A stretch of 17,835 nucleotides of DNA from Colimorpha sp045591485 (GCA_045591485.1 JAZNSV010000205.1:1-17835); one strand, 5' to 3'; shown: positions 6,083-14,466, numbered from the stretch's first letter. Numbers and translations are program-made. The notes: generated from the sequence alone by a model not told the origin.

Positions 6083-6793
6083 TCATCTCAGTCCGTGGAC
6101 AACGCTTTTCTTGGCGACAAAATCTTTGAGGTAGAGAGGCTCGAAGTAGGCAACATCCTCTACCCTGCCCTGCTGCAGTTTTTGTGCGGCGATGGTGGCC
6201 ATGCCATCGGCAGCGACGACGAAGGTGTCGTCGAATTGTGCGTTGGGATGGCTGCCGAAGACGGACTTGGTTTTGGCGGCGCCGTCGCCGATGAAGACTA
6301 TGGGACACTTGTCGAGCAAAGTTGTAAATTCCTGGAGGGCCGATGCATCTGATGAGTCGAAGATGTCGGCGTGTGTGTCGCGGACGATGTTGAGTTGGCC
6401 GTCGACAAGCATGGTGTAGCACTCCATGCGTCGGGCATCGATCATGGGACAGACGAGGCCATGATAATCGGGATGTTGCGAAAGATAGAGCGCGGCCATG
6501 GAAAGCAATGTGGGAACGGAGACGAGAGGACGATCGAGTGCGTAGCAAAGGCCTTTGGCGGTACTTACGCCGATGCGGAGACCTGTATAGCTACCGGGGC
6601 CAGCAGAGACGCAGACGGCGTCGAGCTGCGAGGGTTGCATGGCAAGGGAGCCGAGCATCTCGTCGATAAAGACTGTGAGCCTGGTGGAATGGGCGTTGGG
6701 TTCGGAAGAGGAGCGACGGTCGGCAATGCGGCCGTCGACAGAGATGGCCACAGAGCATACGGGCGTGGCGGTTTCTATAAGGAGTATGTTCAT
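6083..6793 (-). CDS. tsaB: tRNA threonylcarbamoyladenosine synthesis protein TsaB
   Basis: A 236-residue ASKHA-fold protein of the TsaB/YeaZ family. The N-terminus MNILLIETATPVCSVAI is the phosphate-1-like strand. NAHSTRL (33-39) and CVSAGPGSYTGLRIGVSTAKGL (61-82) are the family hallmark. TsaB has no catalytic activity of its own; it scaffolds TsaD and TsaE, which put the threonylcarbamoyl group on A37 of tRNAs that read ANN codons. The length matches the family. The start overlaps the stop of the LolA-like gene by ATGA. TsaD and TsaE are not in this window. Confidence 0.94.
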   Translation of the reverse strand: MNILLIETATPVCSVAISVDGRIADRRSSSEPNAHSTRLTVFIDEMLGSLAMQPSQLDAVCVSAGPGSYTGLRIGVSTAKGLCYALDRPLVSVPTLLSMAALYLSQHPDYHGLVCPMIDARRMECYTMLVDGQLNIVRDTHADIFDSSDASALQEFTTLLDKCPIVFIGDGAAKTKSVFGSHPNAQFDDTFVVAADGMATIAAQKLQQGRVEDVAYFEPLYLKDFVAKKSVVHGLR

Positions 6794-7461
6794 CGCATGT
6801 CGATTATTTCGACGTCGGGGTGGGCCGAGGGGTCGAAGGTGAATTGGGAAGCGGCGTTGGCTGTGCGCTTGAAATCTGAGACCACATAGACGTCGCGCGA
6901 GGAGTCGTACTTGTGGACTTCCATTCGGCGGAGAAGGCCGTCGGCCTCGTTGATGAAAAGTCGGATTTTGTGGTAGGCACGCGAAGAACGCGGCTGGAGG
7001 TCGACAACAGCAGAGCCGTCGTCATCGGTGCGGATATATTTGGCCTTGAAGTTTTTCTGATAGTTGGCCAACAGCCGACCTGGGTTGAGGAGGTCGATGT
7101 CGTCGTCGGAGAGGTTGTTGATAGCCACTTCGCGGGCAGTTTTGTTCCAGTGCCATACGGTGGTGCCGTCGGATATAAGTTCCTGGTCGGCGAAAGTCAG
7201 TCGGTATTTGCCTTTGTGGTAGCGCACCTGTGCCGACTGTGAGCCAATGTTTTTTCTCTGTGGGTCGAGGTTGGTGAGGGCAACGGTGAAGCTGACGTTC
7301 TGGTTGAATCGTGCGGCGGCTTTTTTGAGTGCTTCGGTAGCATTTTCGTCGAGCCGTCCCTGCGAGGCATGGGTGATCTGTGCCTGAGCATGGTTGAAGA
7401 CAGCGAATTGTGCATGGAAGGCTATGCCGACGCAGATTAATATTCTGAGTGGTGGTTTCAT
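6790..7461 (-). CDS. LolA-like outer-membrane lipoprotein carrier
   Basis: A 223-residue protein with a signal peptide: hydrophobic residues 5-22, then HAQAQ with likely cleavage after about residue 27. The mature part has the LolA-family course: an N-terminal helix (about 37-55), a strand SQSAQVRYHKGKYRLTFADQELISDGTTVWHWNKTAREV (about 95-125), and the later segments LNPGRLLANY and KIRLFINEADGLLRRMEV. LolA carries lipoproteins across the periplasm from LolCDE to the outer membrane; Bacteroidota homologues are divergent, so the role is likely but not certain. It sits between folE and tsaB with a 4-base overlap to tsaB. A generic LolA-like protein involved in other lipid transport is possible. 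Confidence 0.85.
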   Translation of the reverse strand: MKPPLRILICVGIAFHAQFAVFNHAQAQITHASQGRLDENATEALKKAAARFNQNVSFTVALTNLDPQRKNIGSQSAQVRYHKGKYRLTFADQELISDGTTVWHWNKTAREVAINNLSDDDIDLLNPGRLLANYQKNFKAKYIRTDDDGSAVVDLQPRSSRAYHKIRLFINEADGLLRRMEVHKYDSSRDVYVVSDFKRTANAASQFTFDPSAHPDVEIIDMR

Positions 7462-7494
7462 GTGTTGGATGGATTTTTTTTAACGGTAAGAGAA

Positions 7495-8103
7495 TCAGTG
7501 AAGCTTCATACCGATGATGTTCATGAATTCTTCCCTGGTCTTGGGGTCTTTCATGAAGGCGCCTGTGAAGTCGGAAGTGGTGGTGACAGAGTTCTGCTTC
7601 TGCACACCACGCATAGACATGCACATGTGCTGGGCTTCGATGACCACGGCGACGCCAAGTGGATTAAGGGTTTCCTGAATACAGTCTTTGATTTGCTTGG
7701 TGAGGCGTTCCTGCACCTGCAAGCGGCGGGCGTAGGCGTCGACGACACGCGGTATCTTGCTAAGGCCCACAATGGTGCCGTTGGGGATATAGGCGACGTG
7801 GGCTTTGCCGACGAAGGGCACCATGTGGTGTTCGCAGAGCGAATAGAGCTCTATGTCTTTGACAACGACCATCTGCTTATAGTCCTCATGGAACATGGCA
7901 GAACGGAGTATTTCCTTTGGGTCGAGGTCGTAGCCGTTGGTGAAGAAGAGCATGGCTTTGGCGATGCGTTCTGGACTTTTTATCAAGCCTTCGCGCGACG
8001 GGTCTTCGCCAAGCAGGCGGAGTATGGCCTTATAGTGTTCGGCCATCTCGGCGACACACTTTTCATCATATTTGTCTATTTTCAGATAACCTTTTTCGCA
8101 CAT
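7495..8103 (-). CDS. folE: GTP cyclohydrolase I
   Basis: A 202-residue type I GTP cyclohydrolase, which converts GTP to 7,8-dihydroneopterin triphosphate, the entry to tetrahydrofolate. Family signatures are clear: SLCEHHMVPFVGKAHVAYIP (88-107) with zinc ligands C90 and H93; GLSKIPRVVDAYARRLQVQERLT (113-135); EAQHMCMSMRGV (156-167) with the third zinc ligand C161. QNSVTTTSDFTGAF (170-183) forms the C-terminal part of the fold. Length and residues agree with an active zinc-dependent FolE1. It follows the RlmI-like gene by 20 bases and precedes the LolA-like gene by 33 bases, so it may share a transcript with both. Confidence 0.96.
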   Translation of the reverse strand: MCEKGYLKIDKYDEKCVAEMAEHYKAILRLLGEDPSREGLIKSPERIAKAMLFFTNGYDLDPKEILRSAMFHEDYKQMVVVKDIELYSLCEHHMVPFVGKAHVAYIPNGTIVGLSKIPRVVDAYARRLQVQERLTKQIKDCIQETLNPLGVAVVIEAQHMCMSMRGVQKQNSVTTTSDFTGAFMKDPKTREEFMNIIGMKLH

Positions 8104-8123
8104 ATCATTAAGTACTGTTATTA

Positions 8124-9338
8124 CTATTCAACTTGCAAAAGCAGCCCTTTGAGATATTCGCCCTCTGGATGGTGGATGGAGACGGGATGGTCCATAGCGT
8201 GGGGCAGCTGACGGACGATGCGCACGCGACGGCGGGCGTTCATGGCGGCGGTGAAGACCATGGTCTGGAAGTCCTCCTTGCTGACGGCCTGGCTGCAGGA
8301 GAAAGTCATCAGCAGGCCACCGGGTGCAATCTTCTCCATGGCACGCTGGTTGATGGAGCGATAACCCTTAAGTCCGGCTTGCAGCGAACGGTGGTTTTTG
8401 GCAAAGGCAGGCGGGTCGAGGATGATAAAATCGAACCCTCGTGCATAGTCTCCTTTCTCAATGGTATTCAGATATTCGAGCACATCGGCAGCGACACCGC
8501 GATGCGATACATCGGAGCCAAAGTTCAGCTCTACATTACGTTCACAAAGAGCAATGGCCTTTTTGCTGATGTCCACGGTTTCGACATAGTCGGCACCACC
8601 CTTCAGGGCTGCCAACGAGAAGCCTCCGGTGTATCCGAAACAGTTGAGAATGCGGCGGTCTAAGGCGAGCTGCTGGACGAGGGCGCGGTTTTCGCGCTGA
8701 TCGATGAAAAAGCCAGTCTTCTGCCCTTCATAGAAATTCACGGTCAGACGTATACCATTTTCCAGAACCTCTTTTTCCGCAGTATCCTCACCCCATATAA
8801 CGCCGTCATGCACACCGCCACCAGGGACGGTGGCGCTGCTCTTGTCGAAGACAGACCGGAGCGGGTAGCCGTGATACGTTTGCAATTCGTGCACAAACAG
8901 CTCTGCCAGCACAGGCAGCAGGCGGTGCATGCCCACGGAATGGGCTTGCAACACCAGGACGCCGTTGTACCAGTCGGCCACAAGACCAGGCAAATAATCG
9001 CCTTCGGCATGGACAAGCCGAAAGACATTGGTTCGTTCGTTGCCGAAGAAACCGAGTGTCACACGATAGTTCACGGCGGAATGGATGCGACGACGAAGAA
9101 TCTCTTCAATAGGCAATGCAGCCTCGTCGGCATCAAAGGTGAGCACTTTGCAGATGATGCTCTCGTTCTGGAAGTGCCCCATGGCCATCCATTGACCGCG
9201 TGCATCGACAACATCGACGAGGTCACCTTCTTGCGGGTCTCCCTCGATGCGTTTTACCGCGCCAGAGAATATCCAAGGGTGGCGGCGCAGGATGGCTTTT
9301 TCCTTGCCGGGAACTATGATGAGCTGCGGACGCTTCAT
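8124..9338 (-). CDS. Class I SAM-dependent rRNA methyltransferase, RlmI-like
   Basis: A 404-residue protein. Residues 3-75 form a PUA domain (IIVPGKEKAILRRHPWIFSGAV, then EGDLVDVVD). A central region contains EGQKTGFFIDQRENR (204-218). The Rossmann methyltransferase domain has NCFGYTGGFSLAAL (232-245, SAM loop), VETVDIS (252-258), ILDPPAFAK (306-314) and FSCSQ (346-350). This arrangement is that of RlmI, which makes m5C1962 in E. coli 23S rRNA. The exact target base cannot be fixed from sequence, and related PUA methyltransferases with other sites exist. Its start overlaps the rpe stop by ATGA, and folE follows 20 bases later. Confidence 0.9.
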   Translation of the reverse strand: MKRPQLIIVPGKEKAILRRHPWIFSGAVKRIEGDPQEGDLVDVVDARGQWMAMGHFQNESIICKVLTFDADEAALPIEEILRRRIHSAVNYRVTLGFFGNERTNVFRLVHAEGDYLPGLVADWYNGVLVLQAHSVGMHRLLPVLAELFVHELQTYHGYPLRSVFDKSSATVPGGGVHDGVIWGEDTAEKEVLENGIRLTVNFYEGQKTGFFIDQRENRALVQQLALDRRILNCFGYTGGFSLAALKGGADYVETVDISKKAIALCERNVELNFGSDVSHRGVAADVLEYLNTIEKGDYARGFDFIILDPPAFAKNHRSLQAGLKGYRSINQRAMEKIAPGGLLMTFSCSQAVSKEDFQTMVFTAAMNARRRVRIVRQLPHAMDHPVSIHHPEGEYLKGLLLQVE

Positions 9339-9979
9339 TGTTTCATCATGTGGATGGTCTGCTGGGGATCCTCGCTCTTGAAGACGGCGTTGCCGGCCAC
9401 GAGGACGTCGGCACCGGCCTCAAAGAGCAGCGGGGCGTTCTGAAGGTTGACGCCGCCGTCGACCTCGATGAGGCACTGCGGGCTCTTGCGGTTGCAAAGC
9501 TCGCGCAGCTGACGCACCTTGTTGTATGTGTTCTCAATGAACTTCTGTCCGCCGAAGCCGGGGTTGACACTCATCAGGAGCACCACGTCGCATAGCTGGA
9601 CGATGTCTTCGAGCAGGCAGACAGGCGACGAGGGGTTGAGCACCACCCCACCCTTCATACCCGCATCGTGGATGGCGTGAAGCACACGGTCGTGATGGCG
9701 ACAGGCCTCATAGTGGATGGTGAGAATATCGGCGCCGGCATCGCGGAAGTCCTGCACATAGCGGCCGGGGTCTTCAATCATCAGGTGCACGTCGAGGGGT
9801 TTCTTTGCGTGCTTCTTGATATGTTTGACAATAGGCTGTCCAAAGCTGATGTTCGGCACGAAGATGCCGTCCATTACATCGACGTGCAGCCAGTCGCACT
9901 CCGAAGCATTGAGCATTTCTATGTCGCGTTGCAGATTGCCGAAGTCGGCACTGAGCAAAGAGGGAGATATCAGTTTCAT
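9335..9979 (-). CDS. rpe: Ribulose-phosphate 3-epimerase
   Basis: A 214-residue TIM-barrel enzyme that interconverts D-ribulose 5-phosphate and D-xylulose 5-phosphate in the pentose phosphate pathway. The start MKLISPSLLSADFGNL is the conserved N-terminus. Metal and catalytic residues are visible: LHVDVMDG (H32, D34), DVHLMI (H65), VNPGFGGQKFI (139-148, phosphate loop) and IEVDGG (D174). Length is normal. The pathway also supplies sedoheptulose 7-phosphate, the starting point of the heptose genes on the other strand, though that link is general metabolism rather than evidence of co-regulation. It overlaps the RlmI-like gene by 4 bases; a heptamer array lies upstream. Confidence 0.96.
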   Translation of the reverse strand: MKLISPSLLSADFGNLQRDIEMLNASECDWLHVDVMDGIFVPNISFGQPIVKHIKKHAKKPLDVHLMIEDPGRYVQDFRDAGADILTIHYEACRHHDRVLHAIHDAGMKGGVVLNPSSPVCLLEDIVQLCDVVLLMSVNPGFGGQKFIENTYNKVRQLRELCNRKSPQCLIEVDGGVNLQNAPLLFEAGADVLVAGNAVFKSEDPQQTIHMMKQ

Positions 9980-9981
9980 GA

Positions 9982-10009
9982 GTGTTAAGGATTAAGCTTT
10001 AAGTATTTA
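9982..10009. repeat. 7-base phased array between the YitT-type gene and rpe
   Basis: Four 7-base units on the plus strand, GTGTTAA, GGATTAA, GCTTTAA, GTATTTA, fill most of the 37-base gap. The next seven bases, GTGGTGA, continue the phase but not the sequence. No promoter of the Bacteroidota type is recognisable here. Confidence 0.6.
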
Positions 10010-10016
10010 GTGGTGA

Positions 10017-10949
10017 TTATAATTTCAGTTTTTCAAAGTTTTTGCCATATACGCCTTCGGCTTTGCTGACGCTGATAAAGGCGTTCTCATCAATGCGGTG
10101 AATGATCTGCATGACATGCGGCTTGTCGGTGCGATGCACCATCATGAGCAGCACCTTTTGGTTCTGCTTGGTGTAGCAACCTTCGGCATCGAGCAGGGTA
10201 GCTCCACGGCCAACCTCTTTGGTTACAGCCTCGCCGATTTCCTCGTTCTTCATCGAAAAAACCATCACTTGGTAGCTCTGTTTGTTGCCGTCGAGCACCA
10301 TATCGAGCACATAGGTCATCACCAGCATTACGACGTAACCGCAGATGACGTTGTCGAGTTTGTGGCTGACAAAGAAGGAGCAACCGACGATAACCACATC
10401 GATGAGCATTATGACGCGTCCCGGAGAGACGTTGTGGTACTTGCTGACGATGAGGGCGATGATGTCGGTGCCACCGGTGTTGCCACCCATTATGAAGCTC
10501 AGGCCTATACCCGCGCCACAGCATGCGCCGCCGATAACTGCGCACATAAAGACACCAAATTTCTCAACGTCGAAGAGTGTGTTTACATACTTGCCCTGTA
10601 CCGGGTCGAACTCGCCTCCAACGTGGAGTCCCTGTTGCCACATGATGAAGAAAACGCTCGACATGACGATGCCGTAGATTGTATTGGCACCGAATTTAGA
10701 GCCCAGCACCTTGAATCCGATGGCGACGAGTATGCCGTTGAAAACAAGATTGAGCACACCGATTGGCAGCTCGAATCCAAGGGCGCTGCGACATACGAAG
10801 GAGATGATGGCCGACATACCGCTGACGCCGCCACCCACTATCTGGGCCGGAAGCATGAAGGCCGACCAACCGAAGGTGTAAAGCATCAATCCCAGCGTGA
10901 TAACCACGTAGGATATGATGATGTTTCTGCTTTTCTGGAAAATCTGCAT
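10017..10949 (-). CDS. YitT family membrane protein with DUF2179 domain
   Basis: A 310-residue protein. Five or six hydrophobic segments lie between about residues 8 and 220, including the conserved GGNTGGTDIIALIVSKY (155-171) and the early GGGVSGMSAI (39-48). The C-terminal soluble part, about 222-305, matches the DUF2179 pattern: VMVFSMKNEEIGEAV, GRGATLLDAEGCYTKQNQKVLLMMV, FISVSKAEGVYGKNF. YitT proteins are widespread, and their biochemical role is not established. The start MQIFQKSRNIIISYVVI gives a short basic N-terminus before the first membrane segment. It follows the YggS-type gene by only 5 bases, so the two are probably co-transcribed. Confidence 0.9.
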   Translation of the reverse strand: MQIFQKSRNIIISYVVITLGLMLYTFGWSAFMLPAQIVGGGVSGMSAIISFVCRSALGFELPIGVLNLVFNGILVAIGFKVLGSKFGANTIYGIVMSSVFFIMWQQGLHVGGEFDPVQGKYVNTLFDVEKFGVFMCAVIGGACCGAGIGLSFIMGGNTGGTDIIALIVSKYHNVSPGRVIMLIDVVIVGCSFFVSHKLDNVICGYVVMLVMTYVLDMVLDGNKQSYQVMVFSMKNEEIGEAVTKEVGRGATLLDAEGCYTKQNQKVLLMMVHRTDKPHVMQIIHRIDENAFISVSKAEGVYGKNFEKLKL

Positions 10950-10954
10950 GGTTT

Positions 10955-11632
10955 TTATTTTTTTAGTTTACTGTAGTCTCTTTCTCCAAATATGCTTGTT
11001 CCGAGGCGCACCATCGTGCTGCCCTCTTCTACGGCTATCGGCCAGTCGTGGCTCATGCCCATGGATATAGTATCGAAGTATTCGCGGTTGCGATACGGGC
11101 CACACTTCAGGTTGTCGAAGAAGGACTTCACCTCTTTGAAGTCGGACCTCACGCGCTCTGTGTCGTCGGTGTGGCTGGCCATTCCCATCAGTCCACGTAC
11201 CCTCACGTGCGGCAGTTCCAGCTGAGTCAGCTTGCCCGGCTCGTCCAGGTCTTCGGGTGCAAAGCCGAACTTGGTCTCTTCCTTGGCCACATGCACCTGC
11301 AACAGCACGTCCACCACCCTGTCTGCTTTGGCGGCGGCCTTCTCCACATCCTGTAGGTGTTCTATAGAATCGACGCCGTGTATCATAGCCACATAGCCGA
11401 TGTAGTATTTTAGTTGTTTCGACTGCAGATGGCCAATGAAGTGCCATTCTATGTCGTCGGGTAGCTGAGAATGCTTGTCGCGCAGTTCGGTGGCATAGTT
11501 CTCGCCAAACACACGCTGTCCGGCACGGTAGGCTTCCATAATGTCTTCCACCGGTTTCAGCTTGCTGACGGCCACAAGGGTCACTTTGTCCGGCAGCTTG
11601 GTTTTTATCTCTTTTATCCGTTCTTCAATCAT
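10955..11632 (-). CDS. YggS-type pyridoxal phosphate homeostasis protein
   Basis: A 225-residue single-domain PLP protein of the YggS/PLPBP (COG0325) family. The PLP lysine is K24 in LVAVSKLKPVEDI. Other family marks are GQRVFGENYATEL, IEWHFIGHLQSKQLKY, HVAKEETKFGF, and the C-terminal SMGMSHDWPIAVEEGSTMVRLGTSIFG that holds the cofactor phosphate. The family has the alanine-racemase fold without its second domain and influences PLP pools and amino acid balance; no enzymatic reaction is agreed. It lies 30 bases after topB and 5 bases before the YitT-type gene. Confidence 0.94.
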   Translation of the reverse strand: MIEERIKEIKTKLPDKVTLVAVSKLKPVEDIMEAYRAGQRVFGENYATELRDKHSQLPDDIEWHFIGHLQSKQLKYYIGYVAMIHGVDSIEHLQDVEKAAAKADRVVDVLLQVHVAKEETKFGFAPEDLDEPGKLTQLELPHVRVRGLMGMASHTDDTERVRSDFKEVKSFFDNLKCGPYRNREYFDTISMGMSHDWPIAVEEGSTMVRLGTSIFGERDYSKLKK

Positions 11633-11662
11633 AGTTTTATCTGTAACGCGTCTTTGTTTTAT

Positions 11663-13477
11663 TTATTGTGTCGTGTCGTACGACATTTTTCTTGTCCCGT
11701 CGCTCAACACGTGCTGCACCACATCGCATGTCATCTGCTTCAGTTCTTCGACGAATTGCTGTGCACTGTATTTTCTGGCCTCGATGTCGCGCAACTTCTT
11801 CTCCCACTGGCCGGTCAGCTCGGCGCTCTTGAGCAGCTCTTCGTCTATCACACCAACCAAAGCGATGCCGGTCGGTGTTGCCTCGATGCTCTTGCGCACC
11901 CTTTCAATGTAGCCGCGTTTGAAGAGGGTCTCGATAATGGCGGCACGTGTCGAGGGGCGCCCGATACCATTGGTTTTCAGGGCGTCGCGCAGTTCTTCGT
12001 TGTCAACCGTCTTGCCTGCGGTCTCCATGGCCCGAAGCAGTGTTGCCTCTGTGTATGGTTTCGGTGGGGTGGTCTGTTTCTCGGCCAGGGTCGGCTCGTG
12101 AGGGCCCTTCTCCCCCTTCGCGAAGTTGGGCAGGGTCTGTTCCTTATCGTCTTGTTTGTCCGATTCTTCGGCCTGACCCGACTGGCCGCCGTACACCGTC
12201 CGCCAGCCTTCTTCCAGTATCTGCTTGCCGGTTGCCTTGAACTCGATATCTTCCACCTCGCCCATCACCGTCGTCGTGCTGAACTTGCAGTCTGGATAGA
12301 ACACCGCTATGAATCTCCGCGTAACAAGGTCGTATATGCGCTTTTCGTCGAGCGTCAGGCTGACATTCTGCGGGTTCATACCTGTGGGTATTATGGCATG
12401 GTGGTCGGTCACCTTGCTGTTATCGAACACCTTCTTGCTCTTTTTCAGCTTTTTGCCCATCAGTGGCTGCACCAGTGGTGCATACGGTGTTATTCCTTGC
12501 AGGATCATCGGGCACTTGGCATAGACGTCGTCGGTCAGGTAGGTCGTGTCTACACGCGGATATGTCGTCAGTTTTTTCTCGTACAGGCTTTGTATCAGTT
12601 TCAGCGTGTCGTCGGCTGTCAGGCTGTATTTTTTGTTGCCCTCCACCTGCAGGCTTGTGAGGTCGAAGAGGCGCGGCGGTGCCTCGGTGCCTGCTTTCTG
12701 TTCTATCTTCGTCACCTCGAAGTCTTTGCCCTTTATTGCATCCATGGCCGCCTGGCCTTCTTCGGGTTTCTTTATTTTGCCTTTCGTCGATGTGAATACA
12801 ACACTGCGGTATACAGTCGAGAGCACCCAATATTTTTCGGGCTTGAAGTTTTTTATTTCGAAATGCCTTTTCACAATCATAGCCAGCGTTGGTGTCTGCA
12901 CGCGGCCTATGCTCAGCACCTGCCCTTTGGTGGTGGCGAACCTCATTGTATACAGTCTCGTGGCGTTCATGCCGAGCAGCCAGTCGCCTATGGCCCGGCA
13001 GAGGCCGGCCTCATAGAGGCTTTGGTAGTTGTCCTGTGGTTTCAGGTTTGCAAAGCCTTCCCTGATAGCCTCTTCCGTAAGCGACGAAATCCAAAGCCGT
13101 TGCACCGGGCACTTGGCCTTTGCCTTCTGCATCACCCACCTCTGTATCAGTTCGCCTTCCTGCCCGGCATCGCCGCAGTTCACGATGCCGTCGGCGGCCT
13201 GCATCAAGCCTTCGATTATATGGAACTGCTTCTCATAGCTATCGCTGGGTATAAGCTTGATGCCAAACCGCGGCGGTATCATCGGCAGCGCCTGCAGGCT
13301 CCACCGCCGCCAGTAGTCGGTATAGTCTTGCGGCTCCTTGAGGGTGCACAGGTGGCCGAATGTCCAGGTCACCTGGTAGCCGTTGCCCTCTATGTAGCCG
13401 TCGCGGCGCTCGGTGGCCCCGAGCACCTTGGCTATATCACGCGCCACGCTTGGTTTCTCAGCGATGCAGACTATCAT
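11663..13477 (-). CDS. topB: DNA topoisomerase III (type IA)
   Basis: A 604-residue type IA topoisomerase, which passes single strands to relax or decatenate DNA. The TOPRIM domain starts MIVCIAEKPSVARDIAKVLG (E7) and has NCGDAGQEGELIQRWV (100-115). SIGRVQTPTLAMI (189-201) and PPRLFDLTSLQ (267-277) follow. The active-site tyrosine is Y306 in LTTYPRVDTTYLTDD. The C-terminal half carries the remaining core (HHAIIPTG, LVTRRFIAVFYPDC, ALKTNGIGRPSTRA). There is no zinc-finger tail. Oddity: the TOPRIM D-x-D-R-E-G motif reads D103-A-G-Q-E-G, so the second aspartate and the arginine are replaced. The start overlaps the prmA stop by 4 bases. Confidence 0.95.
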   Translation of the reverse strand: MIVCIAEKPSVARDIAKVLGATERRDGYIEGNGYQVTWTFGHLCTLKEPQDYTDYWRRWSLQALPMIPPRFGIKLIPSDSYEKQFHIIEGLMQAADGIVNCGDAGQEGELIQRWVMQKAKAKCPVQRLWISSLTEEAIREGFANLKPQDNYQSLYEAGLCRAIGDWLLGMNATRLYTMRFATTKGQVLSIGRVQTPTLAMIVKRHFEIKNFKPEKYWVLSTVYRSVVFTSTKGKIKKPEEGQAAMDAIKGKDFEVTKIEQKAGTEAPPRLFDLTSLQVEGNKKYSLTADDTLKLIQSLYEKKLTTYPRVDTTYLTDDVYAKCPMILQGITPYAPLVQPLMGKKLKKSKKVFDNSKVTDHHAIIPTGMNPQNVSLTLDEKRIYDLVTRRFIAVFYPDCKFSTTTVMGEVEDIEFKATGKQILEEGWRTVYGGQSGQAEESDKQDDKEQTLPNFAKGEKGPHEPTLAEKQTTPPKPYTEATLLRAMETAGKTVDNEELRDALKTNGIGRPSTRAAIIETLFKRGYIERVRKSIEATPTGIALVGVIDEELLKSAELTGQWEKKLRDIEARKYSAQQFVEELKQMTCDVVQHVLSDGTRKMSYDTTQ

Positions 13478-14304
13478 TTCTTCAGTTCAAGGGCCGACCA
13501 TCCGTCGGTGTTTTTGTTCGATGCCAGCGTCATGCCCAGTTCGTTGGCTTTGGCTATCAGCGCGCCTTCGTCGGCACGGTAGAATCCGCTCAGCAGCAGC
13601 GTTCCGCCTTGGCAGAGCACGGCGGCATAGCGTTCCATGTCGGCCAGCAGTATGTTGCGGTTGATGTTGGCTATCACCACGTCGAACGTTCCGTTTAGCG
13701 TTGTGGCGTCGCCCAACCGAAGCGTCAGGTTCACTCCGTTGGCGGCGGCGTTTTCCTGTGCGTTGCGGTAGGCCCATTCGTCCACGTCCACGCCCTCTAC
13801 ATAGCTTGCGCCGCGCATCTTGGCCAGTATGGCCAGCACCGCAGTGCCGCATCCCATGTCGAGAACCCGCTTACCGTTCATTTCCATCTCGGCCACATAG
13901 CCCAGCATCATGGCCGTTGTCGGGTGGTGGGCGGTGCCGAAACTCATTTTCGGCTCGATAATTATCTCATAGTCCACATCGGTGCGATGCGGATGGAACG
14001 GCGCGCGCACATACACCGTGCCTTTGCCGGTCCTCACCAGCGCCGCCTCGTGGTTCTTCTCCCATTCAGCGTTCCAGTCTTTGTCTTCCATCTCCTTGGC
14101 TTCGTATTTCAGCGGCAGCGGAAATGCCTGTGCCGTAGCCAACAGAAACTGAGGATCGTACTCTGCAGCCTGCACATAGGCCTTCAACCCGTCTTTCGTT
14201 TCTACGAAACTCTCATACGGACCCTCGTTGCCCAGTGTGTCCACCAGCATATCGCGGAAGACACCGGTATCGTCCATCGTGAATGTTACTTCTATATATT
14301 TCAT
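13474..14304 (-). CDS. prmA: Ribosomal protein L11 methyltransferase
   Basis: A 276-residue SAM-dependent methyltransferase that trimethylates ribosomal protein L11. Residues 1-65 form the small N-terminal recognition domain, followed by a linker helix with DWNAEWEKNHEA (76-87). Catalytic-domain motifs are KMSFGTAHHPTTAMML (119-134), VLDMGCGTAVLAI (147-159, SAM loop), GVDVDEWAYRNAQEN (171-185) and VVIANINRNILL (209-220, the N-I-N motif). Length is close to the usual size for PrmA. It is the first gene after the repeat-rich gap downstream of truA and is coupled to topB by an ATGA overlap, so a promoter should lie in 14305-14503, but no TAnnTTTG box is visible there. Confidence 0.94.
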   Translation of the reverse strand: MKYIEVTFTMDDTGVFRDMLVDTLGNEGPYESFVETKDGLKAYVQAAEYDPQFLLATAQAFPLPLKYEAKEMEDKDWNAEWEKNHEAALVRTGKGTVYVRAPFHPHRTDVDYEIIIEPKMSFGTAHHPTTAMMLGYVAEMEMNGKRVLDMGCGTAVLAILAKMRGASYVEGVDVDEWAYRNAQENAAANGVNLTLRLGDATTLNGTFDVVIANINRNILLADMERYAAVLCQGGTLLLSGFYRADEGALIAKANELGMTLASNKNTDGWSALELKK

Positions 14305-14335
14305 AATAAAAACATTAACATAACCAATAATCTAT

Positions 14336-14377
14336 ATAAACTCTAAACTTTAACCTTTAACCTCTAACCTTTTATCT
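14336..14377. repeat. 7-base phased array upstream of prmA
   Basis: Six 7-base units on the plus strand: ATAAACT, CTAAACT, TTAACCT, TTAACCT, CTAACCT, TTTATCT. Read on the minus strand, the core is AGGTTAA/AGGTTAG, close to the sequence AGGTTAAAGGTT at 776-787. It lies just before the REP pair. Confidence 0.8.
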
Positions 14378-14392
14378 CTTTAGGATAAGTGC

Positions 14393-14416
14393 AGACGCGG
14401 CACGCCGCGTCTCTAC
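14393..14416 (-). repeat. REP-like hairpin, type A, copy 4
   Basis: On the minus strand this reads GTAG followed directly by AGACGCGGC, GT, GCCGCGTCT, identical over foot and stem to the copies at 596-619 and 711-734 about 13.7 kb away. Identity extends one base upstream (T before GTAG). The flanking 57-base unit of the first cluster is not present here, so the hairpin itself is the conserved element. Confidence 0.85.
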
Positions 14417-14430
14417 AGCATCTAACCTCT

Positions 14431-14463
14431 ATATCATCGGGCATACACGAGGTATGCCCCTAC
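14431..14463 (-). repeat. REP-like hairpin, type B
   Basis: On the minus strand: GTAG (14463-14460), GGGCATAC, loop CTCGT, GTATGCCC, then the tail CGATGATAT down to 14431. The 8-base stem is perfect, and GTAG abuts it exactly as in the type A elements, although the stem sequence differs. A decayed copy including the same tail lies at 3119-3152. Confidence 0.85.
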
Positions 14464-14466
14464 GGC

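Noticed and set aside
11471..13582. A 703-codon open frame on the plus strand opposite topB and yggS
   Set aside because: It lies antisense to two well-supported genes and its translation shows no family motif. GC-rich codon use on the true strand tends to keep the opposite frame open.
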